From Gemmatimonadales bacterium (GTDB lineage Bacteria > Gemmatimonadota > Gemmatimonadetes > Gemmatimonadales > JACORV01), in the NCBI GenBank assembly GCA_035502185.1, contig DATJUT010000063.1, forward strand, positions 53,485 to 117,484: a stretch of DNA of 64,000 bases, read 5' to 3'. The notes under the pieces were generated by a model. It was not told where the DNA came from. It worked only from the letters and a program-made list of their open reading frames with translations, and did no database searches. The position numbers and the translations under genes are program-made. This document shows, one piece after another, positions 55,164 through 63,763 of the stretch (position 1 is the first letter of the stretch; each line of letters starts with the position of its first letter).

Positions 55164-56173
55164 CGGCCGCGGCGCCGCGCGCGAGCGTGGTCATCCCGAC
55201 CTGGAACGGGCGGGCGCTGCTCAAGGCCGCGCTCGATTCCCTGCGGGCGCAGAGCTTCCGCGACTTCGAGACCGTCGTGGTGGACAACGGGTCGCGGGAC
55301 GGGACCGTGGAGATGCTGCGGGGCGAGTTTCCCGCCGTGGTGGTGGTGGAATTTCCGGAGAACCGGGGGTTCGCGGTGGCGGTCAATGCCGGCGTCCGCG
55401 CCGCCCGCGGGCAATACGTGATGCTGCTCAACAACGACGCCGAGGCGGATCCCGGGTGGCTCGCGGCGCTGGTCGCCGTGCTGGACCGCCGGCCCGAGAT
55501 CGGGTCGGTAGCGTCGAAGATGGTGACGGCGCGCGACCCCGGCGTCCTCGACTCCGCGGGCGCCGCGATGGGGCTGTTCGCCTACGACATGGGACGCGGC
55601 CGGCCCGACGGGCCGCCGTTCGACCGCGGCCGGGAGGTTCTGTGCGCCTGTGCCGGGGCCGCGGCGTACCGCCGCGAGCTGTTCGAGGCGATCGGTGATT
55701 TCGACGAGGCGTTCTTCGCCTGGTTCGAGGACGTCGAGCTGGGAATTCGCGCGCAGCTGGCCGGCTTCGCGTGCTGGTACGAGCCGGCGGCGGTCGTGCG
55801 GCACCGCGCGCACGCCACGGCCGGGCAGCTCAGCATACCGAAGGCCGTGTTCATGGTGCGCAACGCGCTGCTGCTGTTCTTCCAGACCATGCCGCTGCGG
55901 CGGCTGGTGCCCTGGGGGCCGGTCATGCTGACCTGGCCGTTCCTCGACCCGCTGTTCAGCGGCTGGCCGGCGCGCGCCACCATCCGCGGGTGGCTGCAGT
56001 TCTGGCCGCTGGTGCCGCACGTGCTGCGGGCACGGCGCCGCACCTACGGTGGCCGCCGGGTACCGGTGGCGCGGCTCACCGCGCTGCTGGAGGATCCGCG
56101 GCCCGATTTCGGCCGTGCGCTCCGATTGCTGGTGGCCAGGCTGCGGGGCGCGAAACCCGGGAGGGCCGCGTGA
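55160..56173 (+). CDS. Family 2 glycosyltransferase
   Basis: A 337-residue enzyme with VVIPTWNGRALLKAALDSL, VVDNGSRDGTVEML, the DXD-like LLNNDAEADPGWL and the acceptor motif FDEAFFAWFEDVELGIRAQL, as in WbbL-type rhamnosyltransferases. The C-terminal region (MVRNALLLFFQTMP) is amphipathic and probably membrane-associated. Coupled by GTGA to the genes on both sides. Confidence 0.87.
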   Translation: MTAAAPRASVVIPTWNGRALLKAALDSLRAQSFRDFETVVVDNGSRDGTVEMLRGEFPAVVVVEFPENRGFAVAVNAGVRAARGQYVMLLNNDAEADPGWLAALVAVLDRRPEIGSVASKMVTARDPGVLDSAGAAMGLFAYDMGRGRPDGPPFDRGREVLCACAGAAAYRRELFEAIGDFDEAFFAWFEDVELGIRAQLAGFACWYEPAAVVRHRAHATAGQLSIPKAVFMVRNALLLFFQTMPLRRLVPWGPVMLTWPFLDPLFSGWPARATIRGWLQFWPLVPHVLRARRRTYGGRRVPVARLTALLEDPRPDFGRALRLLVARLRGAKPGRAA

Positions 56174-57897
56174 GCGAGCGTCGTGTGCTGTGGCTGGTCG
56201 TCCTGGCGGCACTGGCCGTGCGACTCGTGCTGCTGGTGGCCCGGGGCGACTACATCGTCTACGACGAGGGCTACTATCTGCTGCTGGCGCGGAGCCTCGT
56301 GGCCGGACACGGATTCGCGCTCAACGGTCTGCCCCACGTCGCGCTCTCGCCGCTGCAGCCCGTGCTGGTGGCGCTGCTCTCGTTGACGGGACTGCCCGAC
56401 CTGTGGGCGTCCCGGCTGCTGGCCGCCGTCTGCGGCAGCCTGCTGGTCCTGCCCGTGGCGGCGCTGGGTCGGCGAGTGGGTGGCGGCCGGCTCGCGCTGG
56501 TGGCCGCGGCGCTGACGGCCGCGACGCCCGCCCTGATGAGCTTCGTGCCGTTCTTCCCCGGCGAGAGCTGGAACCTCTACTTCGGCAGCGAGCCGCTGTT
56601 CCTGGTGCTCGCCTTCGGCGCCGTGGCCTCGGCGGCGCGGGCCTGCGAGGCACGCTGGCCGTGGTGGGTTCTCACGGGCGCGCTGGCCGGCGGCGCCTAC
56701 CTCACCCGCGCCGAGGGTGCAGTGCTCGGTGCCGCGCTCTTCGCCGCGCTGGCGGGCGTCCTCGCAGTGCGGCGCGCCGGGGTCCCAGACTGGAAGCGGC
56801 TCGCCCTGGCCGCCGCGGCGGCCGTCGTCGTCACCGCCCCTTACCTCGGCTACCTGCGCGCGACCCTCGGCCGCTGGGCGCTGAGCGGCCGGGTGCAGGC
56901 GGCCGCGGTCGCCGACGCGGAGCTGCCGTCCGCCGTGCAGGGGGCGCGCGCCGGCGGCCAGGTGCTCGAGGGCTTCGTCTGGCAGGGCGAGCCGGATGCG
57001 TTCCTGCGCTCGCTCTACGGCCTCGATGCGTCCGGAGAGTGGATGGCGTCGCAGTACTGGGGCGTGCACCGGAATGCCGTGGCCGCGCCGGCGCCGAGCG
57101 CCGCCGGCATCGCATCGCCGCCGGCAGCCGGCGTGCCCTCGCCTCGCGTGGACTCCGCCCGCGCCACCGCTCCGCCCGCCCGCCGTGGCGCGGCGCTCGT
57201 GTGGTGGCGGGGGTTGACGACGGTCGTGCCGTGGTGGCTCGGTGCCCTCGCGCTCGCCGGCATCGTCGTCGGGTCCGCGCGAGCGTTGGCGTGGGTGCTC
57301 CCGCTTGCCGCCTGCGCCCTCCTGCCCTCTCTGCTCACCTACGTCGAGCCGCGCAGCCTGCTTCCGCTGGCCGTCCTCGCGGCGATCTACGGCGGCGCGG
57401 CCGTGCTGTGGATCACCGACCGGGTTCCGGCCGGGTGGCGCAAGCGCGCGCGACCCGCGCTGGTGGCTGCAACCGCGCTCGTGCTGGTCGAGCCGGCGGC
57501 GCGCGACCTGGTGCGCGCCTGGCCGCAGACCACGGCGCTTCAGCAGGTCGCCACGGCGCGGCGGGTGGTCGGCGAATACCTCGCGCGCCACCTGCCCCCG
57601 GACTCGGTGGTGATGAGCTGGCACCCCGCCGTCGCCCTGTGGGCGTCCCGCCCCTGGCGGGTGCTGCCGTACGCCTCGTTCGAGCGCACCGTCCGGTACG
57701 CGCGTGCCCAACGGGCCTCGGCGATCGTGTTCTCGCGCTTCGAGCCCTCACCCATCCCGCAGCCGCCGCGCGCCTTCACGATCGTGCTGCCGGGCGAGGG
57801 CGCGGCGTCGGGCGCGAGCGTTCAGCTCCAGCCGGTGGACGAGACGCCGCTGCTGTTCGTGGGCCGTCTCGCCGGGCCGGCGCGGGCGGGACCGTGA
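56170..57897 (+). CDS. GT-C-type membrane glycosyltransferase (family 39-like)
   Basis: A 575-residue polytopic protein. The loop after helix 1 has YIVYDEGYYLLLARSLVAGH, the GT-C acidic motif, and about 11 helices follow. An Ala/Pro-rich insertion (PAPSAAGIASPPAAGVPSP) sits near residues 310-345, between helices. It has the same general layout as the protein at 48878. Substrate unknown. Confidence 0.75.
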   Translation: MSERRVLWLVVLAALAVRLVLLVARGDYIVYDEGYYLLLARSLVAGHGFALNGLPHVALSPLQPVLVALLSLTGLPDLWASRLLAAVCGSLLVLPVAALGRRVGGGRLALVAAALTAATPALMSFVPFFPGESWNLYFGSEPLFLVLAFGAVASAARACEARWPWWVLTGALAGGAYLTRAEGAVLGAALFAALAGVLAVRRAGVPDWKRLALAAAAAVVVTAPYLGYLRATLGRWALSGRVQAAAVADAELPSAVQGARAGGQVLEGFVWQGEPDAFLRSLYGLDASGEWMASQYWGVHRNAVAAPAPSAAGIASPPAAGVPSPRVDSARATAPPARRGAALVWWRGLTTVVPWWLGALALAGIVVGSARALAWVLPLAACALLPSLLTYVEPRSLLPLAVLAAIYGGAAVLWITDRVPAGWRKRARPALVAATALVLVEPAARDLVRAWPQTTALQQVATARRVVGEYLARHLPPDSVVMSWHPAVALWASRPWRVLPYASFERTVRYARAQRASAIVFSRFEPSPIPQPPRAFTIVLPGEGAASGASVQLQPVDETPLLFVGRLAGPARAGP

Positions 57898-59915
57898 ACG
57901 CGACGAGTCGCTGGCCCTCGATCGTGGTGCCGGCTGCGGTGGCACTCGCCGCGGCGTGGTCGCTGATCCCGGCCGGCGCCTGGTGGGCGGGCGCGCCGCT
58001 GGAGTACTACGCGACGGCCTGGCAGGCCTGGTTCTGGGGCACGGTCGTCGTCGGCGGCGGGGCGGCCGTCGTCCTGGTGCTCACGCGAGGTGCGGCGGCG
58101 GCGCGCATGCTCCACGCGTGGCGCCGGCTGGCGGCGCGGCCGCCGGCGGCGTGGTTCGTGGCAGCCGTCTCGGTCGTGCTGGCGGGCGCGGCGCTGACGA
58201 TGTGTCTCGCCGTGTTTGCCGGCAACCCGCGCAACGTCGACGGCTTCGCCCAGCTGTTCCAGGCGCGGATCTTCCTGGCCGGCCGCCTGTGGGTGCCGCC
58301 GCCTCCGGCCGGAGAGATCGGGAACTTCGCCACGCTGCACATGATCATCGGCCCCGACCGCTGGTTTTCCCAGTACCCGCCCGGCCAGTCGCTCGTGCTG
58401 GCGGCCGGCCTCGCGGCCGGAGCCTGGTGGCTGCTCAATCCGCTGCTCGCCTTCGCGCTGGTCGCGGGCACGTATCGCACCGCCCGCTGGTGCGCGGGTG
58501 AGACCACGGCCCGGCTGGCCGCCGTCCTGCTGTGCCTGTCCCCGTTCGTGGTGGCGGTGTCCGGCAGCGAGATGAGCCATCTGCCCGCGGCCGCGCTCGG
58601 GATGCTCGCCGCGGCCGGCGCCACGGCCGCCGGGCGCGACTGGCGCCGCGCCGGGCTCGTCGCGGGCGCGCTGCTGGGCCTGGTGGCCGCGGTCCGCCCG
58701 CTGGACGCCGTGGCGGCGGCGGCGCCGGCCGCCGTCATCCTGGTGATGGCTGCTCCGCCGCCGCGGCGCATCGCGGTGCTGGCGGTCGCGGGCGTGGCCG
58801 GGGTCCTGCTGACGTTGCCGTTCTTCTGGTACAACGCGCACACCACGGGCTCCTGGCACGAGCTGGGGTACACCTATCTCTGGGGACCCAACCACTCGCT
58901 CGGGTTTCATCCGGTCCCCTGGGGGATCCCGCTCACGCCGGCGCGGGCGGTGGGGCTCACCAGCATCGATCTCCACCAGGTGGACGCGTACCTGTTCGAC
59001 GCACCGTTTCCGATCCTGGTCCTGATCGCCGTCGCGTTCGTCGCCGCGCGACGCCGCCTCGAGGCGCGTGACGCGGTGCCCGTCGCGGGCGCGGCCGCAC
59101 TCGTCGGCCTGCTGTTCTTCTACTGGCACCGCGACGTGTTCTACGGGCCACGGTTCCTGTTCACCGCCGTCCCCTGGCTGGTCGTGCTGGTGGCGCGTGG
59201 GCTGGTGCTGCTGCGTCGCACGGGGCGCGAGATTCTGCCGGGGGTCACCTCGGGGCACGCGGCGGTGTTCGCCTTCGCCGCCGCGATGCTGCTCGGACTC
59301 GTGACCGTGACGCCCGGCCGACTCGCGGCATACCGCCGGGCAACGCCGGTCTTCGACCTTCATCCCGACCGCGACGCGAGGCGCGCCGGCATCAGCCACG
59401 CGGTGGTGGTGATCCCGGACGGCTGGGGGTCGCGGCTGATCGTCCGGATGTGGGCCCTCGGCGTGCCGGCCCCGCGCTCCACGCGCCTCTATGCGGCGAT
59501 CGACGCCTGCACCCTCGAGCAGGCGCTCGACCGGGCGCAGGTCGGCGGACCGAGCGGCGCGGCGCTGGTCGCGAGGCTGGACAGCCTCGCGGCGCTCGGC
59601 CGGCCGGGCGTCAGGACGGGCGCCACCCCGGATCCCAACCTGCGCCTCGAGCCCGCCGGCACGCTGGCGCCCGCGTGCCGCGGCGAGTTGGCCCGCGACT
59701 CCGCGGGGATGCTGGCGTTCGCGCCGTTCCTGTACCTGAACCGCCCCTCGCTCGACGGCGACGTGGTGTGGGCACGCGACCTCGGGCCGTGGAACACCGC
59801 CCTGTTCGCCCGCTATCCGGATCGCGCCCTGTACCGCTATGCCCCGCCGACACAGGGCGGGGCTCCCGTGTTCACCAGGCTCGCCAGGCCGGTCGAGGCC
59901 GGTGCCGTCCGCTAG
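57894..59915 (+). CDS. Polytopic membrane protein, probable GT-C glycosyltransferase
   Basis: A 673-residue membrane protein with about 11-12 helices in its first 480 residues and a C-terminal soluble domain of about 190 residues. The first large loop reads NPRNVDGFAQLFQARIFLAGRL and then RWFSQYPPGQSLVLAAG, a layout seen in GT-C/ArnT-like enzymes. The classical DD/DE pair is not obvious (a single Asp in NVDGF), so catalysis is less certain. It begins with GTGA overlap. Confidence 0.65.
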   Translation: MNATSRWPSIVVPAAVALAAAWSLIPAGAWWAGAPLEYYATAWQAWFWGTVVVGGGAAVVLVLTRGAAAARMLHAWRRLAARPPAAWFVAAVSVVLAGAALTMCLAVFAGNPRNVDGFAQLFQARIFLAGRLWVPPPPAGEIGNFATLHMIIGPDRWFSQYPPGQSLVLAAGLAAGAWWLLNPLLAFALVAGTYRTARWCAGETTARLAAVLLCLSPFVVAVSGSEMSHLPAAALGMLAAAGATAAGRDWRRAGLVAGALLGLVAAVRPLDAVAAAAPAAVILVMAAPPPRRIAVLAVAGVAGVLLTLPFFWYNAHTTGSWHELGYTYLWGPNHSLGFHPVPWGIPLTPARAVGLTSIDLHQVDAYLFDAPFPILVLIAVAFVAARRRLEARDAVPVAGAAALVGLLFFYWHRDVFYGPRFLFTAVPWLVVLVARGLVLLRRTGREILPGVTSGHAAVFAFAAAMLLGLVTVTPGRLAAYRRATPVFDLHPDRDARRAGISHAVVVIPDGWGSRLIVRMWALGVPAPRSTRLYAAIDACTLEQALDRAQVGGPSGAALVARLDSLAALGRPGVRTGATPDPNLRLEPAGTLAPACRGELARDSAGMLAFAPFLYLNRPSLDGDVVWARDLGPWNTALFARYPDRALYRYAPPTQGGAPVFTRLARPVEAGAVR

Positions 59916-61743
59916 AGCGCTGGGGCTCGTGCTGTCCGTCGCCCTGGCGGCGTCGGCGACCAGCCTGTTCAACGGTTTCGTCTACGACGACGTGCAGGTC
60001 ATCGAGAAGGACACGCGGATCCACTCGCTCGACAGCGTGCCGGCCCTCCTCACGGCGCCGTTCTGGGGCAGCGACTACCGCAACACCGCCTATCGGCCGG
60101 CGACCACGCTGGCCTTCGCGCTCGACTGGGCCGCCGGCAAGGGGCAGCCGGCGGTCTTCCACGCGACCAACGTCGCGGTCAATCTCGCCGTGGTGGCCCT
60201 GGTGCTGTTCCTCGCGGCGCGGGTCCTCACTCCGGCGGGATCGCTGATCGCCGCGCTGTGGTTCGCGGTGCATCCGGTGCACGTGGAGGCGGTCGCGAAC
60301 GGCGTCGGCCTCGCCGAGCTGCTGGCCGCGGCCGGCTACCTCGCCGCGCTGCTGGCATACCTCGCCGACGGCTCGGCCGCCGGCGCCGGCGTGCGCGGCG
60401 GTCCCCGGCGCGCCTGGCTGACGGTGGCCGTCCTGGTGGCCTCGGCCGTCGCGTTCGGCGCGAAAGAGAACGCCATCACGCTCCCCGCGGTGCTGCTCCT
60501 CGGCGACGCCTGGCAGGCGCGCCGGGAGGGGCGGCCGGTGGGCGGTGCGCTCCGGAGCCACGCGTTCCTGCTGGCCGCGGTCGTGACGCTCGCCTTGGGC
60601 TACCTGGCGGCGCGCGCGCACGCCCTCGGACCCGAGTTCGGCGGCGGCGCCGTGGCATCCGGCATCGAGGGCGAGTCGCCCGTGGGCCGCGCGCTCGTCA
60701 TGGCGCCCGCCGCGCTGGTGTGGTTGCGCTGGCTGATCTGGCCCGTCCACCTGTCGGCCGACTACCTGCCGGACGTGTTCGTGCCCAGCGCGCGGCTCGG
60801 TCTTGCGCAGGTGGCAGGACTCGTGGCCGTGGCGCTGGCCGCGCTCGCCGCCTGGAAGGTGCGGCGCCGCCTTCCGGGCGTGACGGTAGGGTTCGTCTTC
60901 GGCCTGGTCACGGCTTCGCTGGCGGCCAACGTGGTCGTGCCGACGGGCGTCCTCCTGGCCGAGCGGCTCGCCTACCTGCCGTCGGTGGGAGCGGCGATCG
61001 CGGTCGGTGCCCTGTGGGAGGCGGCGCCCCGCGGGCGCTACACCTGGCCGGTGACGGCGACCATCCTGGCGTTGCTCGCGGCGCGGACCATCGAACGCAT
61101 CCCGGTCTGGCGTGACGAGCAGCGGTTTCTCGCGGCCCTGGTCCGGGACGCGCCCGAGTCGTACCGGACCCACTGGGCGCTGGGCGCGGAGGCGTTCCGG
61201 CAGGGGAGGCGCGCCGACGGCGAGCGCGAGATGCTGACCGCCATCCGGATCTATCCGTCCGATCCGGCGGTGCTGCAGGAGCTGGGCGAGCAGTACCTCG
61301 AGGCGGGCGTGTTCGCGCCCGCGTCGCGCTTGCTGCTCGCGAGTTACCGCGTCGATACGACGCGCAGCGATGCCGCCGTACGCGGGGTGTTCGCGCTCCT
61401 GAAGGGTGGGCAGCCGGACTCGGCGGCGCGGGCCGGCGCCGCTGCGCTGCGACGGTTCCCGGAGGCCGTGCCGCTTCTCGTCGTGACCGAGCAGGCGTAC
61501 CTGGCGTCGGGCCAGCCCCGCCAGGCGCTCGCTCTGGCGCGGCGCGCGGTCTTCCTGGTTCCGGGGGGCTGGGGTTACCAGCAGCTCGCGGGCTCCGCGG
61601 CGGCGAGCGACGGCCGGTGCGATGAGGCGCGGGACCGCCTCCAGCGGGCGGCCGCCCTGGCGCCCGCGGCCGCTGCCGCTGGTCCTCGCGCGCTGCTGGC
61701 CCGGCTCCGGCCGGGCGCGCGGTGCGGACTGGACCCGACGTGA
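59902..61743 (+). CDS. TMTC-like membrane protein with C-terminal TPR region (paralogue 1)
   Basis: A 613-residue protein. The N-terminal membrane part has the acidic motif FNGFVYDDVQVIEKDTRI, the conserved loop WFAVHPVHVEAVANGVGLAE and WPVHLSADYLPDVF, matching the TMTC/GT-C family whose eukaryotic members O-mannosylate proteins. From about residue 410 on, helical TPR-like repeats follow, as in TMTC proteins. The GTG at 59902 overlaps the upstream gene by 14 bases. It is a tandem paralogue of the next gene. Confidence 0.75.
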   Translation: MPSARALGLVLSVALAASATSLFNGFVYDDVQVIEKDTRIHSLDSVPALLTAPFWGSDYRNTAYRPATTLAFALDWAAGKGQPAVFHATNVAVNLAVVALVLFLAARVLTPAGSLIAALWFAVHPVHVEAVANGVGLAELLAAAGYLAALLAYLADGSAAGAGVRGGPRRAWLTVAVLVASAVAFGAKENAITLPAVLLLGDAWQARREGRPVGGALRSHAFLLAAVVTLALGYLAARAHALGPEFGGGAVASGIEGESPVGRALVMAPAALVWLRWLIWPVHLSADYLPDVFVPSARLGLAQVAGLVAVALAALAAWKVRRRLPGVTVGFVFGLVTASLAANVVVPTGVLLAERLAYLPSVGAAIAVGALWEAAPRGRYTWPVTATILALLAARTIERIPVWRDEQRFLAALVRDAPESYRTHWALGAEAFRQGRRADGEREMLTAIRIYPSDPAVLQELGEQYLEAGVFAPASRLLLASYRVDTTRSDAAVRGVFALLKGGQPDSAARAGAAALRRFPEAVPLLVVTEQAYLASGQPRQALALARRAVFLVPGGWGYQQLAGSAAASDGRCDEARDRLQRAAALAPAAAAAGPRALLARLRPGARCGLDPT

Positions 61744-63548
61744 CGCGCGCGCATGCCGCCTGGCTCGCCGCTGCCGCGGCGGCCCTCGTCTATCTGTCGG
61801 CGCTCGGCAACGGCTTCGCGCTCGACGACGGCCCGGTCGTGGAGCGGAACCCCGCCGCGCACTCGGTCGGTGCGGCCGTTCACGCCTTCCACCACGCCTA
61901 CTGGCCACCGGAAAACGGCGCCGGCCAATGGCGCCCGCTGGTGATGCTCTCCTTCGCCGTGGATTGGCAGGTCTCCGGGGGCAGCCCGGTGTGGCTGCAC
62001 GCCGTCAACATCGCGTGGCACGCTGCCGCCACGGCCCTGGTCGTGCTGCTGCTCGCGCTGTACGTCCCCGCGCCGGCCGCGCTGGCCGGCGGCCTGGTGT
62101 TCGCCGTGCATCCGGTGCACGTGGAGGCGGTCGCCAACCTCGTGGGCCGCGCGGAGCCGATGGCGGCCGCGCTCCTGCTCGCGGCGCTCCTGCTGGGCCG
62201 CCTCGTCCGGCGGCGGCTCGAGCAGGGCCGTCCGGCCTGGCCGGCCGAGATCGGCCTCGTGGCGGCGGTGGGCGGTGCCCTGCTGTGCAAGGAGCATGCG
62301 GCGGTGGCCGTCGCGCTGCTGGCGCTGGACGACTTCGCGTCGCGGGAGCGGATCGCGCGGCCCCTGCCGTGGCGCGACTACGCCGCAGTCGTCGCGGTCA
62401 CCGTCGTCTGGTTTCTGCTGCGCCGGCCGGTGGATGCCGGGGCCTCGTTCGCGATGGTGGCGCCGACGTTCTTCGGCCTCGGCGCCGTCGGGCGCGTGAG
62501 CACGATGCTGCCGGTCGTGTTCGTGCTGCTGCGGCTGCTGGTGTGGCCGTTCAGCCTGGCGCCGGACTACCTGCCGCCGCTCGTGCCGCGGCTCGAGCAT
62601 CTCACGGTGCTTGGCGTTGCGGGCGGGCTGCTGCTGGCGGCGCTGGTGGTGCTGGCGGTGGCGTCGTGGGGCCGGCATCGCGCGCTCGCGGTGGGGCTGC
62701 TGCTGGTCGGCATCGCGTGGCTCCCCACCTCGAACCTGCTCTTCCCGACGGGCGTGGTCATCGCCGAGCGCACGCTGTACCTGGCCTCGGGCGGCTTCGC
62801 CCTCGTCGTCGCGGCGGGGTTCGAGGAACTGGAGCGTCGCTGGGGTCGTCGAGCGGCGAGCTGGCTCGCCGCGGCCGCGGTCGTGGCGTTCGCCGCGCGC
62901 ACCGCCACCATGGCGCCGATCTGGCGCAGCAACCGGGATCTGGTGCTGTGGGGGCTCGAGACGCATCCCGAGTCCTACCGCCAGCACCAGGCTGCCGCGC
63001 GCGCTCTCGCGCGCATGGGCGCCCTCCCGGCGGCCCTGCACCAGTACGACCTCGCGATCGAGCTCTACCCGCTGGACTACAACGACATCGCGGAGGCCGC
63101 GAGCGCCGCACTGGACGCGGGAAGGCCGCGTCAGGCGCTCGGCTACCTGCGGCGGTCCGGGGCAGCGAGCGGGCCTCAGGCGCTGATGGAGGTGCTGACG
63201 ACCCGGGCGCTCCTCGGCGTGGATTCGGCCGCCTCAGCGCTGCAGCACGCGCGTCGCGCGGTCGCGCTGGCACCCCGACAGGCCGAGGCGTCGCGCGCGC
63301 TGGCGTCGAGCTTCGCGGCGCTCGGCCAGCGGGACAGCGCGCTCGCCGTGTGGCCGGCGTTCCGCCGGCGCGGTGGCTCCGCGTTCGGCGGATGGCTCGG
63401 CGAGGCGTCGCTGCTCGCCGCCTTCGGAGAGAATGTTCGCGCCGGCGCCGCCCTGGATTCCGCCGCCCGGCTTTCGCCGCCCGACAGCGCGTCGCGAGCG
63501 GCGCTGAACGCAGTGCGGATTCTGCGCGGAGCTTCGACTCCGCACTGA
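61740..63548 (+). CDS. TMTC-like membrane protein with C-terminal TPR region (paralogue 2)
   Basis: A 602-residue protein built like its upstream neighbour: GNGFALDDGPVVERNPAA in the first loop, VFAVHPVHVEAVANLVGRAE, WPFSLAPDYLPPLV, then TPR-like helices from about residue 410. It is the last gene before pilA, the position occupied by pilin glycosyltransferases in some pseudomonads; transfer of glycans to pilin is a hypothesis. GTGA overlap at the start. Confidence 0.75.
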   Translation: MTRAHAAWLAAAAAALVYLSALGNGFALDDGPVVERNPAAHSVGAAVHAFHHAYWPPENGAGQWRPLVMLSFAVDWQVSGGSPVWLHAVNIAWHAAATALVVLLLALYVPAPAALAGGLVFAVHPVHVEAVANLVGRAEPMAAALLLAALLLGRLVRRRLEQGRPAWPAEIGLVAAVGGALLCKEHAAVAVALLALDDFASRERIARPLPWRDYAAVVAVTVVWFLLRRPVDAGASFAMVAPTFFGLGAVGRVSTMLPVVFVLLRLLVWPFSLAPDYLPPLVPRLEHLTVLGVAGGLLLAALVVLAVASWGRHRALAVGLLLVGIAWLPTSNLLFPTGVVIAERTLYLASGGFALVVAAGFEELERRWGRRAASWLAAAAVVAFAARTATMAPIWRSNRDLVLWGLETHPESYRQHQAAARALARMGALPAALHQYDLAIELYPLDYNDIAEAASAALDAGRPRQALGYLRRSGAASGPQALMEVLTTRALLGVDSAASALQHARRAVALAPRQAEASRALASSFAALGQRDSALAVWPAFRRRGGSAFGGWLGEASLLAAFGENVRAGAALDSAARLSPPDSASRAALNAVRILRGASTPH

Positions 63549-63572
63549 CCGGCCCTTTGCGAGCGGCGGCAT

Positions 63573-63591
63573 GCCTTGCAGAACGCAAGGC
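63573..63591. promoter_or_regulatory. Inverted repeat upstream of pilA
   Basis: GCCTTGC, five bases, GCAAGGC: a perfect seven-base inverted repeat centred about 100 bases before the -24 element. It could be a PilR activator site or a hairpin ending the glycosyltransferase unit; no T tract follows. Confidence 0.45.
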
Positions 63592-63678
63592 GAAACCCCA
63601 CTGCAAAGCTCGTTCCTCCAGTATCAATCCGTCGGCATGTCCTTGGTGAACAACGTGTTACGTCAGAACAGTGGCGAA

Positions 63679-63694
63679 CGGCATAGGGGTTGCC
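63679..63694 (+). promoter_or_regulatory. Sigma-54 (-24/-12) promoter of pilA
   Basis: CGGCATAGGGGTTGCC has GG at 63680-63681 and GC at 63692-63693 with exactly ten bases between, and GGCAT...TTGC matches the sigma-54 consensus closely. It lies 71 bases before the pilA GTG. The six-base inverted repeat TAGGGG/CCCCTA (63684-63698) overlaps the -12 element. Confidence 0.75.
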
Positions 63695-63731
63695 CCTACC
63701 GGTCATTGCGCTCCTGATGGTCACCTCAAAC

Positions 63732-63757
63732 GACGAGTCGAGTTCTCGTCAAAGGAG
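63732..63757 (+). other. Small hairpin and Shine-Dalgarno in the pilA leader
   Basis: GACGAG and CTCGTC (63732-63737, 63745-63750) pair around a seven-base loop immediately before AAAGGAG (63751-63757), the ribosome binding site of pilA. It could shape initiation. Confidence 0.45.
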
Positions 63758-63763
63758 TCTCCA

